DNA of 37,217 nucleotides from a virus: IMG/VR virus record IMGVR_UViG_3300042453_000478, positions 1-37,217 of that record; one strand, 5' to 3'. Numbering within the stretch: the first letter of the stretch is position 1; each line of letters begins with the position of its first letter. Made by a program: the position numbers and the translations under genes. Below are positions 24,250-30,362 of the stretch, piece by piece. The notes under the pieces are model-generated. The model made no database searches, was not told where the DNA came from, and saw nothing but the letters and a program-made list of their open reading frames with translations.

Positions 24250-26097
24250 ATGGCCGACAAAATTGTTGAAGTCCCAAACATTGGACGAGTGGCATTCCCA
24301 TCGGCAATGACCGATGAGGAGATCCTGAAGGCCATTGGCAACTTGATAGGTGGTGGTGAGCCTCCACCCGACACCATGGCACGCCAGGCAGGCTTGGCCG
24401 TGCGTCCTATGGCACAGGCTGCCATGACTGCTGGAGGCCTGCTGCCGATGGCTGTGGACCCCTTGGTGAACCTGTTCAACTTGGCTGCTGGCACCAACGT
24501 GCCCACCATGACGCAGGCCACACAGACAACACTTGGCCGCATGGGTTTCCCAGAGCCTCGCACAGCACAAGAGCGCATCGTGCAAGATGTGTCCCAAGCT
24601 GGCTACGGTGTTGGCGGCTTGGCCAACTTGGCCGCACGCGCAGCGCCGATGGTGACATCGCCTGCCGCCCAGGGCTTGACCCAGATGCTGGCCACCAACC
24701 CACGGGCGCAGTCGTCTGCCGCCTTGGCGTCAACTGCCGCTGCCGGTGTGCTGCGCGAGGGTGAGTTTTCACCCGGCGTGCAGTTGGCCGGCGCATTGGG
24801 TGCAGGCATGATGGCCCCAGGTGGACCAACCCTGTCCACAACACAGCGTGCGATGGCTGGCACTGGCGCATTGGTCAAGCCATTTACCCAAGAGGGTCGC
24901 CAGGTTATCGTGGGCAATGTGCTGCGAAATGTTGCCACTGATCCAGAGCGTGCTATGGCCAATTTACAGCAGGCCCAACCCACGGTCCCAGGGCTGCGCT
25001 TGACCACAGCCGCTGCTGCTCGAGATCCTGGCTTGGCTGGTCTTGAGACACCACTACGGTCTGCCACCTTTGACCCGTCCAACCAGTTTGGCGCACGACT
25101 GTCGGCCAACCAGCAAACGCTGATGGACGCCTTTCGCAGGCTGTCTGGACGCCCTGGCTCGATTGAACGTGCCGAGACTAAACGATCTGAAATCACGGCT
25201 CCAATGCGTGAGTCGGCATTTGCCAACGCGCAGCCCGTGTCGGTGGAGCCAATTGCTGCGGCCATCCAAGGCATCACCAGCAACCCTGCAACGCAACGTG
25301 AAACTGTTGACCAAGCCATGAAGTATGTGGCCGACCTGCTGGCCAAGCGTGTTGATCCAGAGACAGGCACTATCAATCCGATGGCGCTATACGGCGTGCG
25401 CAAAGATATCGGCACTGCTATGTCTGGGAAACTTGCAGGAGATGCTGCCAATTTGAAACTTGCAAAAGGTGAGTTGAGGTCTCTTTTGCCGGTCATCGAT
25501 GCAGCCATCGAATCTGGTGCGCCAGGCTTCAATCGCTATATGCAGCAGTTTGAAAAGTCCTCAAGCGCCATCGACCAGATGCGCCTGCTGCAAGGCATTG
25601 AGGCCCAGGTCACGGCGACAGGTCAAAGAAACTTGATGACAGACGACACGGTGCTGGCAGCGTCTGCATTGCGCAGACAGTTGGCCATGAAGAAGGAAGA
25701 GATCGGAGCCGACTTGTCTCCAGCAGCGCAAAGACGCCTGGACAACATCATCAACGAGATCAACCGTGGCCAGGCTGCCACCGCTCCAGGTGTGCGTGCG
25801 CCAGGCTCCAACACGTTCCAGAACATGAGCATGGGCAACCTGATTGGCCGTGTGTTCAGCGAGTCTCTGGCCGACAACACCACACTGCGCACCATGACCC
25901 GGCCTCTTGATTGGTTGTACAAGCTGCCCGATCAGCAGGTGCAGCAGTTGCTGGTGGAGGCCATGCTGGACCCGCAACTGGCGGCGCAGATGATGAGCAA
26001 GGCCAGCATCATGAAGGTCGATCCACTGGCAAAATCACTGCGTAAGAAGGCCGAGCAACTTGGCTATGGCTCGATCATTGGCGCAGCACAGGAGTAA
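24250..26097 (+). CDS. Ejection-type internal virion protein, 615 aa
   Basis: The N-terminus VEVPNIGRVAFPSAMTDEEI, then LKAIGNLIGG, is a frequent start in large phage virion proteins (a short beta hairpin and a helix). Residues about 40-200 are Ala/Gly/Thr-rich with hydrophobic stretches (LAVRPMAQAAMTAGGLLPMA). The rest is mostly helix with long charged sections (LDNIINEINRG). No lytic transglycosylase motif (E-S-x-x-x-P or similar) is visible, so it is not obviously a cell-wall enzyme. It probably enters the cell with DNA. Confidence 0.75.
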   Translation: MADKIVEVPNIGRVAFPSAMTDEEILKAIGNLIGGGEPPPDTMARQAGLAVRPMAQAAMTAGGLLPMAVDPLVNLFNLAAGTNVPTMTQATQTTLGRMGFPEPRTAQERIVQDVSQAGYGVGGLANLAARAAPMVTSPAAQGLTQMLATNPRAQSSAALASTAAAGVLREGEFSPGVQLAGALGAGMMAPGGPTLSTTQRAMAGTGALVKPFTQEGRQVIVGNVLRNVATDPERAMANLQQAQPTVPGLRLTTAAAARDPGLAGLETPLRSATFDPSNQFGARLSANQQTLMDAFRRLSGRPGSIERAETKRSEITAPMRESAFANAQPVSVEPIAAAIQGITSNPATQRETVDQAMKYVADLLAKRVDPETGTINPMALYGVRKDIGTAMSGKLAGDAANLKLAKGELRSLLPVIDAAIESGAPGFNRYMQQFEKSSSAIDQMRLLQGIEAQVTATGQRNLMTDDTVLAASALRRQLAMKKEEIGADLSPAAQRRLDNIINEINRGQAATAPGVRAPGSNTFQNMSMGNLIGRVFSESLADNTTLRTMTRPLDWLYKLPDQQVQQLLVEAMLDPQLAAQMMSKASIMKVDPLAKSLRKKAEQLGYGSIIGAAQE

Positions 26098-26100
26098 GAC

Positions 26101-27258
26101 ATGGCTTTGCTTGATGAAGAACTGATGCCATTTTTTGGCAATCCGAACATCCAGCGCCAAGGGGCAAGAGCCAGGGCATTGGCTGCGCAGCGTGATGTCA
26201 ACACGCTGCCAGATCCTCGCACCTATGCGGCCATCTCTGGCCTGCTTGGCCAGGCTCCTGATGAGATGGGCTTCAGCGTGCTGAATCCTGACTACGAAGG
26301 AATCCAGCGTGTGGCCCGTCCAGCATTTGCGGCTGGCACAGCCTTGGGCTTGGCTCCAATGATGCGTGCGGCTGGCTTTTCCCGGCCAGCAACAAAAGCG
26401 GCTACGGCAAAACAACAGCTTGGCATTTTGGCTCCCAAGGGATTTAGAGGTAAGCCACTGGAGGGTCTGCCAGAGGCCGTTGAGGTCAATGGCCGGATGG
26501 AGCCTTTTGGCACAGATCAGCGCATTGTTGACATTGCTGGACGGTATATGGCCGACAGAGGAATCACATACCAACCACAAACAGTTTACGCTCCATTAGA
26601 TATCGAGCGTGCCACACGTTTAGCCAATGCTTTCGAAAAAATGCAGCACACGCCAACTGATAAAAAAACACAGAAAGCGTACAAGGCATTGGCCAAGGAA
26701 ACACAAGACCAATACGAGGCTTTACTCAAAGCTGGGTACAAATTTGATTTCATTCGCGGTGCTGACCCATATGGCAACCCAAGAAATGCGATTAATGATG
26801 TGATTGCCAATAAGCGAATGTCTGTGTTTCCAACAGATCAAGGCTTTGGTGGGCCATCGGCTGCTGCGGTTGACATTTCCGGCAACCCATTGATGGCCAG
26901 ATCTGATTTGCGAATTGCAAACGATCCAAACACAACGTACAACGATTTATTCAGGGCTGTGCATGATGTGTTTGGCCATGCAAAACATGGTGTTGGCTTT
27001 CGAGCCAGAGGCGAAGAGAACGCATTTCAAGCCCATGCTCGGATGTATTCACCAGAAGCATTGCCAGCGGCAACGACTGAAACCAGGGGGCAAAACTCTT
27101 GGGTGAACTTTGGACCTTACGGCAAGCAAAACCAAACAGCATCACCAGGCGCCACAGAATATGCTGCACAGAAAACTGGGCTTCTTCCTCGCTGGGCTTA
27201 TGAAGAAGGGCTGCTTTCCGATTGGCTGTGGCCACAAGGTGTTTACAGAGGCCGCTAA
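26101..27258 (+). CDS. Ejection-region protein with HDVFGH domain, 385 aa
   Basis: Residues 1-110 are helical and Ala-rich like the other internal proteins. From about 205 a compact domain begins: KFDFIRGADPYGNP (214-227), VIANKRMSVFPTDQGFGG (234-251), then TYNDLFRAVHDVFGHAKHG (279-297), GEENAFQAHARMYSP (304-318) and TTETRGQNSWVNFGPYG (325-341). His288, Asp289, His293, His296, Glu305/306 and Glu327 could form a metal site. I recall similar C-terminal segments in other phage proteins, but know of no tested function. Its last four bases overlap the convergent minus-strand gene. A virion-delivered enzyme is possible; this is inference. Confidence 0.75.
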   Translation: MALLDEELMPFFGNPNIQRQGARARALAAQRDVNTLPDPRTYAAISGLLGQAPDEMGFSVLNPDYEGIQRVARPAFAAGTALGLAPMMRAAGFSRPATKAATAKQQLGILAPKGFRGKPLEGLPEAVEVNGRMEPFGTDQRIVDIAGRYMADRGITYQPQTVYAPLDIERATRLANAFEKMQHTPTDKKTQKAYKALAKETQDQYEALLKAGYKFDFIRGADPYGNPRNAINDVIANKRMSVFPTDQGFGGPSAAAVDISGNPLMARSDLRIANDPNTTYNDLFRAVHDVFGHAKHGVGFRARGEENAFQAHARMYSPEALPAATTETRGQNSWVNFGPYGKQNQTASPGATEYAAQKTGLLPRWAYEEGLLSDWLWPQGVYRGR

Positions 27259-27662
27259 ATTTTCTGGCACAACACCAACGCAGCAGGCTGGCCCATAGGG
27301 ACGATCACAATTGCGTTTTGCTCATAAAGCCTGGCCAATGAAATTGCGTCCTGAGTTGAGCATGAGATAAAAAATCCATGCTCTCTTGGCCAATTTTCAT
27401 CAGGCTCTGCCCTAGCTGGCCAGCACATGAATTTTTTCTTGATGATTGATTTCATTAAAGCCTCAGTAAAACTGAGATTCCATTTGTCAGACCAGGCTTT
27501 GCTGCTTGGGTTTTCTGCTGTGACAAAAAACAATTGATCCAGCAAATTGCAAAGCATAAATTTGTCGGCATCGAACGATGGCACTCCAATGCGAACAGAA
27601 AAAGGCAAATCGAAATCAAGCAGACTGTATGTTGTCTGCTGATATGCGCTGATTAAACTCAC
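27255..27662 (-). CDS. DUF3293-like protein, 135 aa
   Basis: GTG at 27662 makes a GTGA overlap with the preceding gene's stop. The core FFVTAENPSSKAWSDKWN (45-62), then ALMKSIIKKKFMCWPARAEP, WPREHGFFISC and ARLYEQNAIVIVPMG (113-127), follows DUF3293 order: hydrophobic strand with T-A-x-N-P, a variable helix, E-x-[GS]-[FL], and [RY]-x-Q-N-A-[IF]. The family is found in Proteobacteria and some phages and has no known activity. It is the last gene of the leftward operon and overlaps the end of the rightward late operon by 4 bp, with no terminator seen between them. Confidence 0.78.
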   Translation of the reverse strand: MSLISAYQQTTYSLLDFDLPFSVRIGVPSFDADKFMLCNLLDQLFFVTAENPSSKAWSDKWNLSFTEALMKSIIKKKFMCWPARAEPDENWPREHGFFISCSTQDAISLARLYEQNAIVIVPMGQPAALVLCQKI

Positions 27663-28057
27663 TTCACACTCCCAAAAAACGCAGCCACAAGCGGGTCACG
27701 TTTCACGACCCGTCTTTGTTGTCTGCGCCTGGCGTCCTTGAAAGCCTTGTCCTCCACCGTCAGCTTCTCACGGTACTCCTGAACCCGCTGAGTGCTGGTG
27801 CGCCCTGTTGGCGCTGGTTTGGGCGCGTCAATGCCATCACCCAGCTTGTACTGAGGTCGCCAGCGGTAACTGTCGCCAGCAGGCACCCAGCCTGCAATGT
27901 GCACCAGCTTTTGCTCATGCAGGTCTTGCAGTCTGCGCTGCACCACCCGGCGATTGCTGAACACGATGTCCATCAACTCCCTGTCGCACCTTGGCCGGCC
28001 ATCGGCCAGGGCGATCAGCAGGCTGGGCAGTACCCGAGGCTTGAGGCCAGCCTTCAT
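27659..28057 (-). CDS. Winged-helix DNA-binding protein, 132 aa
   Basis: The ATG at 28057 is chosen over the longer start at 28120 because GAGGAG lies about 8 bases upstream and it creates an ATGA overlap with the preceding gene. A winged helix occupies residues about 8-70: LPSLLIALADGRPRCDRELMD..., the recognition-like FSNRRVVQRRLQDLHEQ, and a wing with VHIAGW and YRWRPQYKLG. A basic C-terminal region (RRRQQRRVVKRD) follows. It may act on phage promoters or host DNA. Its neighbours are a nucleotide hydrolase and a DUF3293 protein. Confidence 0.8.
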   Translation of the reverse strand: MKAGLKPRVLPSLLIALADGRPRCDRELMDIVFSNRRVVQRRLQDLHEQKLVHIAGWVPAGDSYRWRPQYKLGDGIDAPKPAPTGRTSTQRVQEYREKLTVEDKAFKDARRRQQRRVVKRDPLVAAFFGSVK

Positions 28058-28359
28058 TTGCCACACTCCTCGGCATCTCTGGCCTGCTGCTCCAAAGCCA
28101 GCAAGAACAGCACGCAGCACCCGGCGTGCGCCATGTGCGACAGCCCTGTCTCGGGGTCAGTGTCTTGGCCCTGCACGTATGCGGCCATGTGCCTGAAGGC
28201 TGCGGCCATGTAGCGGGTCTTGCCATTGGCCACCAGCTTCCAGTTGTCGCGTGCGTATTTCTTTGCGCCCAGGTCCAACACCTTGACGATCTCCTCAACA
28301 CTGCCCCACGGCAGCAGCGTGTAATCGGGCTTGTCCTGGTCGAACTTCATGCCTGTCAT
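28054..28359 (-). CDS. dATP/dGTP diphosphohydrolase-like protein, 101 aa
   Basis: The start at 28359 has GGAGGA just upstream. KFDQDKPDYTLLPWGSVEEI (5-24), VLDLGAKKYARDNWK (28-41), AAAFRHMAAYVQGQDTDPET (52-71) and GLSHMAHAGCCVLFLLALE (72-90) match the MazG-like family PF18909 (formerly DUF5664). Conserved acidic and His residues (Glu22/23, Asp67/69, His57, His75, His78) are present. Relatives hydrolyse dGTP or dATP to the monophosphate. In the early operon it could adjust the nucleotide pool or deplete a dNTP. No PurZ-like gene was seen, so a 2-aminoadenine genome is not supported. Confidence 0.85.
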   Translation of the reverse strand: MTGMKFDQDKPDYTLLPWGSVEEIVKVLDLGAKKYARDNWKLVANGKTRYMAAAFRHMAAYVQGQDTDPETGLSHMAHAGCCVLFLLALEQQARDAEECGK

Positions 28360-28532
28360 TTCAGATCCTCCACATCCTTGCGGTACACACGGCCAAAGTG
28401 CATCAGGCTGGGCAGCTTGAGGGCGTCAAGCGCACCACGGCGGCACGCATAGGGCAGCAACTCCTTGCCATCGTATCGGCCAGCCATCTTGTCGATCATG
28501 GTGGGTGGGGTCTTAATAGATTGGTCGGCCAT
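28356..28532 (-). CDS. Small unknown protein, 58 aa
   Basis: The frame runs from ATG 28532 to a TGA overlapping the next ATG as ATGA (28356-28359). An AGGA lies about 10 bases upstream of the start. The product has MADQSIKTPPTMIDKMAGRY, then KELLPYACRRGALDALKLPS and VYRKDVEDLK. The segment after RYDGKE looks like a small basic helix-turn-helix or helical hairpin. The 58-residue length and couplings on both sides support it. No family recognised. Confidence 0.68.
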   Translation of the reverse strand: MADQSIKTPPTMIDKMAGRYDGKELLPYACRRGALDALKLPSLMHFGRVYRKDVEDLK

Positions 28533-28722
28533 TTTCGATGCATCCTATGAGGTATTGAAGATTCTGGACCATGCGCCATGCGTGGTCTTGGCTTTGCAGG
28601 TCACTTGGGCAATTGCGCACAGCGTGCGCTGGCAGGCTCATGCCACGAGCCTGGTCGAGTGCGTGCTGGAGTTGGGCCTCCAGTTCCGGCAGGTCGGCGG
28701 TGGTCAGGTCTTTGATGCTCAT
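28513..28722 (-). CDS. Small unknown protein, 69 aa
   Basis: The ATG at 28722 is favoured: it makes an ATGA overlap with the upstream 34-aa frame and has AAGGGA at suitable distance. Alternatives are ATG 28731 and a TTG at 28785. The product is acidic and helical (SIKDLTTADLPELEAQLQHA, then AWRMVQNLQYLIGCIENG), with a Cys at 38 and at 61. A helical-bundle protein of unknown role. It overlaps the next gene by 20 bp. Confidence 0.68.
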   Translation of the reverse strand: MSIKDLTTADLPELEAQLQHALDQARGMSLPAHAVRNCPSDLQSQDHAWRMVQNLQYLIGCIENGRPIY

Positions 28723-28823
28723 TTGCGGCATCCCTTCAGGCAGGCTGGTGACATCTTTGACTGGCACACACCAAGGATTTGGCAACGTGTCAATGGCTTG
28801 GGTTTGATCCAGATCGTCTTCAT
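28719..28823 (-). CDS. Tiny Cys-containing protein, 34 aa
   Basis: This frame starts at ATG 28823, overlapping the previous stop by 4 bp, and ends at a TGA overlapping the next ATG by 4 bp. The product starts MKTIWIKPKPLTRCQILGVC and continues QSKMSPACLKGCRK: four cysteines, at 14, 20, 28 and 32, in two pairs (C-x5-C and C-x3-C), in a basic peptide. The double coupling makes it likely to be translated. A metal-bound or disulfide mini-protein is possible. No family recognised. Confidence 0.6.
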   Translation of the reverse strand: MKTIWIKPKPLTRCQILGVCQSKMSPACLKGCRK

Positions 28824-28963
28824 GCCGACCACCCGTAGAACAGGCAGGCAGCCAGGCCGATGCCGATGACGAGGGCGGTGATCAGGTCATATGCAGCCTC
28901 TGCACGGGCGTGCAGCTTGGCGGCACGGACTTGGTAGTGCTGGTGATATTTTTGGTGTTTCAT
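28820..28963 (-). CDS. Small membrane protein with His/Gln-rich start, 47 aa
   Basis: The ATG at 28963 is preferred, with a weak AGAAAG upstream; an ATG at 29017 would add 18 residues read through hairpin sequence. The N-terminus MKHQKYHQHYQVRAAKLHAR is basic and His-rich, followed by a single hydrophobic helix (about 26-44, YDLITALVIGIGLAACLFYGW). So it is probably anchored in the inner membrane with a basic cytoplasmic end. It could act on a host membrane target early in infection. Unknown family. Confidence 0.62.
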   Translation of the reverse strand: MKHQKYHQHYQVRAAKLHARAEAAYDLITALVIGIGLAACLFYGWSA

Positions 28964-29005
28964 CGTTTTTCTTTCTGTAGAAAGGGGTGGGGGTACTCGC
29001 TGCGT

Positions 29006-29086
29006 CTGTGGCGGCATCCTTGCGGGATGATCTTTCTGGCCTCCACAGCATCCGCTTTCCCCCCGAAAGTCTGGGGCCGAAGCCCC
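29006..29086 (-). ncRNA. Three consecutive hairpins, possible structured leader RNA
   Basis: The 129-bp gap between two minus-strand genes (28964-29092) holds three perfect hairpins. In minus-strand order: a 5-bp GGGGC stem with a UUCG tetraloop (29086-29073), a 5-bp CTTTC/GAAAG stem with a 5-nt loop (29069-29055), and a nested one in which CTGTGG/CCACAG (29048-29043 and 29011-29006) encloses a 5-bp CATCC/GGATG stem (29029-29015). The first follows the stop of the 73-aa gene by six bases. No long T tract follows, so this is not a plain terminator. A leader element, attenuator or small RNA is possible. Confidence 0.5.
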
Positions 29087-29092
29087 GTGGGT

Positions 29093-29314
29093 TTACTTGG
29101 CCGGTGGGGTGTACTTGAACACCATGTTCTTGGCTTTGATGCCTTCTTTTAATTCTTTGAGTGTGTCGAAGCCACGAACGCCACAGCCAGGCTCATCAGC
29201 GAAAAAATAATGAGGATTCAGTGTGACGATGATTGAGTTGCCAATGTCTCGCTCATCATCAATGTGGGCCACACGCTTGCCATGGAAGGATTGCAGGCTG
29301 GAAATAGTGCTCAT
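29093..29314 (-). CDS. First gene of the leftward operon, 73 aa, unknown
   Basis: ATG at 29314 has GGAG about eight bases upstream and is the first gene after the predicted leftward promoter. The product begins MSTISSLQSFHGKRVAHIDD, then IIVTLNPHYFFADEPGCGVR, KELKEGIKAKNMVF. The alternation of strand and helix suggests a small alpha/beta fold. There is no membrane segment or catalytic motif. As the promoter-proximal early gene it is a good candidate for a host-takeover protein, but this is inference. Confidence 0.7.
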   Translation of the reverse strand: MSTISSLQSFHGKRVAHIDDERDIGNSIIVTLNPHYFFADEPGCGVRGFDTLKELKEGIKAKNMVFKYTPPAK

Positions 29315-29451
29315 GTCGTTTTCTCCGGTTTAGTCGTTACCCAGAACAAACATTTGTGCTGGTGAAACGTATTATGCACTAAATTAAAAGACAGTGCAAC
29401 AACCCCACAAAACAGTCAACTATTAACAAACAATGCAAGTAAAATGCTGGC
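29315..29451. promoter_or_regulatory. Divergent control region 1 (operator-like)
   Basis: This 137-bp gap separates the leftward operon from the rightward HTH gene. It contains a dyad TGCACT-N12-AGTGCA (29375-29398), plus AGTGCAAC at 29393-29400 and, on the minus strand, AGCACAAAT at 29355-29363. The same two elements recur in the 30214-30362 region. The dyad lies across the leftward promoter. The HTH protein encoded next door is the obvious candidate binder. Confidence 0.6.
29371..29399 (-). promoter_or_regulatory. Leftward promoter
   Basis: On the minus strand, TTGCAC (29399-29394) and CATAAT (29376-29371) are separated by 17 bp. The -10 matches sigma-70 consensus at 5 of 6 positions; the -35 at 3 of 6. 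The dyad TGCACT-N12-AGTGCA overlaps both boxes, so a bound repressor would block it. Confidence 0.55.
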
Positions 29452-29640
29452 ATGACATCTGTACACGACATCCGCACCTTGGCCAAGCAGCACGGCATCA
29501 GCATGAAGGCCGTGTGCTTGGAGGCCAAAATACAACAGCCCCAGGTCAGCAGGTGGCTGTCTGGGGCTGTGGACCCCTTATGGGGGTCAGTCAATCAACT
29601 TGAGCAGGCGCTGCTCAAGCTGATCGCGGCCAAGGGCTGA
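29452..29640 (+). CDS. Small HTH regulator (Cro/CI-like), 62 aa
   Basis: TSVHDIRTLAKQHGISMKAV, then CLEAKIQQPQVSRWLSGAVD, fits a helix-turn-helix of the Cro/C1-type: positioning helix, turn with Gly/Ser, recognition helix QPQVSRWLSG. It is only 62 aa, so a single domain that would act as a dimer. No Shine-Dalgarno is visible. A TAAAAT hexamer (29440-29445) lies so that transcription would begin at about the ATG itself. It lies between two minus-strand units whose promoters share operator-like elements, so it probably regulates both. No integrase is present, so it may be an early switch rather than a lysogeny repressor. Confidence 0.78.
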   Translation: MTSVHDIRTLAKQHGISMKAVCLEAKIQQPQVSRWLSGAVDPLWGSVNQLEQALLKLIAAKG

Positions 29641-30213
29641 TCACCACTCATCACCCACATCGGCTGTGGCCGCTGGTGCTGGCGCTGCACCACGGGTGAT
29701 GCCGAAGTCAGAGGCCGCTGTCGGCTTTGCGCCACCCAGCGGCTCACCCTTGCGCACCAACAAGATGTTGTTCAGGCCAAAGCTGACGCCATTGTTGCCA
29801 GCCTGCGAATAGGCATAGGCATTCAAGCTGACTCGGATGTAGTCGCCACTCACGATGTCATCGTTGCCGATCAGGTCGTTGCCGTGCGTGTCAATCGCGC
29901 CAGGCTTGCTGGTGGACTTCACGTTGCAGAAGAAATGGCCAGCGTATTCACGGCCCAATGGGCTGCCATCGGTCTTGGTTTCGGTGTCGCCATCACGCAA
30001 AGGGTTGCGCACGTTCTTGGGGATCTTGTCCCCGAACTTGGCTGCCAGTGCTTCCTTGGCCGCAGCCTTCAACGCTGTCAGCGTGGCCGTGTCGGTCTTA
30101 GGAATCAGGATCTGGGTGGAGAACTCATCCTTGCCATTCATCTCATTCTTGCGTGCAGAGAGGGCAGAAAAATACGAGGTGCGGACCTCGCCAGTGGTGA
30201 CTCGAGTTGTCAT
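29641..30213 (-). CDS. Phage ssDNA-binding protein (Enc34-like, DUF2815), 190 aa
   Basis: The N-terminus TTRVTTGEVRTSYFSALSAR, then KDEFSTQILIPKTDTATL, and the later GHFFCNVKSTSKPG, SGDYIRVSLNAYAYSQAGNN and GVSFGLNNILLVRKG follow the DUF2815 family, known from the structure of phage Enc34 SSB (OB fold). The end is Ala/Pro-rich and then acidic (DVGDEW), like the interaction tails of SSBs. It protects single-stranded DNA during phage replication and may load partners. Its stop directly abuts the HTH gene stop. A predicted minus-strand promoter lies at 30278-30307. Confidence 0.88.
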   Translation of the reverse strand: MTTRVTTGEVRTSYFSALSARKNEMNGKDEFSTQILIPKTDTATLTALKAAAKEALAAKFGDKIPKNVRNPLRDGDTETKTDGSPLGREYAGHFFCNVKSTSKPGAIDTHGNDLIGNDDIVSGDYIRVSLNAYAYSQAGNNGVSFGLNNILLVRKGEPLGGAKPTAASDFGITRGAAPAPAATADVGDEW

Positions 30214-30277
30214 GATCGTTTCTTTCAGAGTGATCGTTTACAGGTTTTCAGCGCCATCGAAGTGACAGCGCAGTTGC

Positions 30278-30307
30278 ACTTTAGCACAAATATTTTTCTT
30301 GCGTCAA
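30278..30307 (-). promoter_or_regulatory. Leftward promoter for the SSB gene
   Basis: On the minus strand, TTGACG (30307-30302) and TAAAGT (30283-30278) are 18 bp apart; the first matches the -35 consensus at 5 of 6 positions and the second the -10 at 4 of 6. The -10 overlaps the shared GTTGCACT element, so repression by the same protein is likely. Confidence 0.6.
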
Positions 30308-30327
30308 AAAAAATACGGGCGCACAAT
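30299..30327 (+). promoter_or_regulatory. Rightward promoter for the replication operon
   Basis: TTGCGT (30299-30304) and CACAAT (30322-30327) are 17 bp apart, 36 bp before the helicase start. The -10 matches at 4 of 6. It overlaps the leftward SSB promoter on the opposite strand, so the two may compete. It is weaker than the SSB promoter by consensus match. Confidence 0.4.
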
Positions 30328-30362
30328 GGCGGCTCATTTCAACCGCTAAACCGAGGAAACCG

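Larger units (their letters stand above)
30214..30362. promoter_or_regulatory. Divergent control region 2
   Basis: This 149-bp gap separates the minus-strand SSB gene from the plus-strand helicase gene. GTTGCACT (30273-30280) and AGCACAAAT (30283-30291) lie next to each other on the plus strand, the same elements found on the minus strand of region 1. A 9-base direct repeat TGATCGTTT occurs at 30213-30221 and 30231-30239, in the SSB leader. Facing promoters are listed separately. Confidence 0.55.

Noticed and set aside
27716-28213. Plus-strand frame over the leftward operon
   Set aside because: The minus-strand genes there have recognisable families and coupled starts; the plus frame has none.
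28054-28359. Evidence for a 2-aminoadenine (Z) genome
   Set aside because: The dATP/dGTP diphosphohydrolase-like family also occurs in such phages, but no PurZ-like synthetase was seen, so only pool adjustment is supported.
29452-29640. Temperate lifestyle with CI-like repressor
   Set aside because: No integrase, excisionase, partition gene or attachment site is visible; an HTH protein alone does not prove lysogeny.
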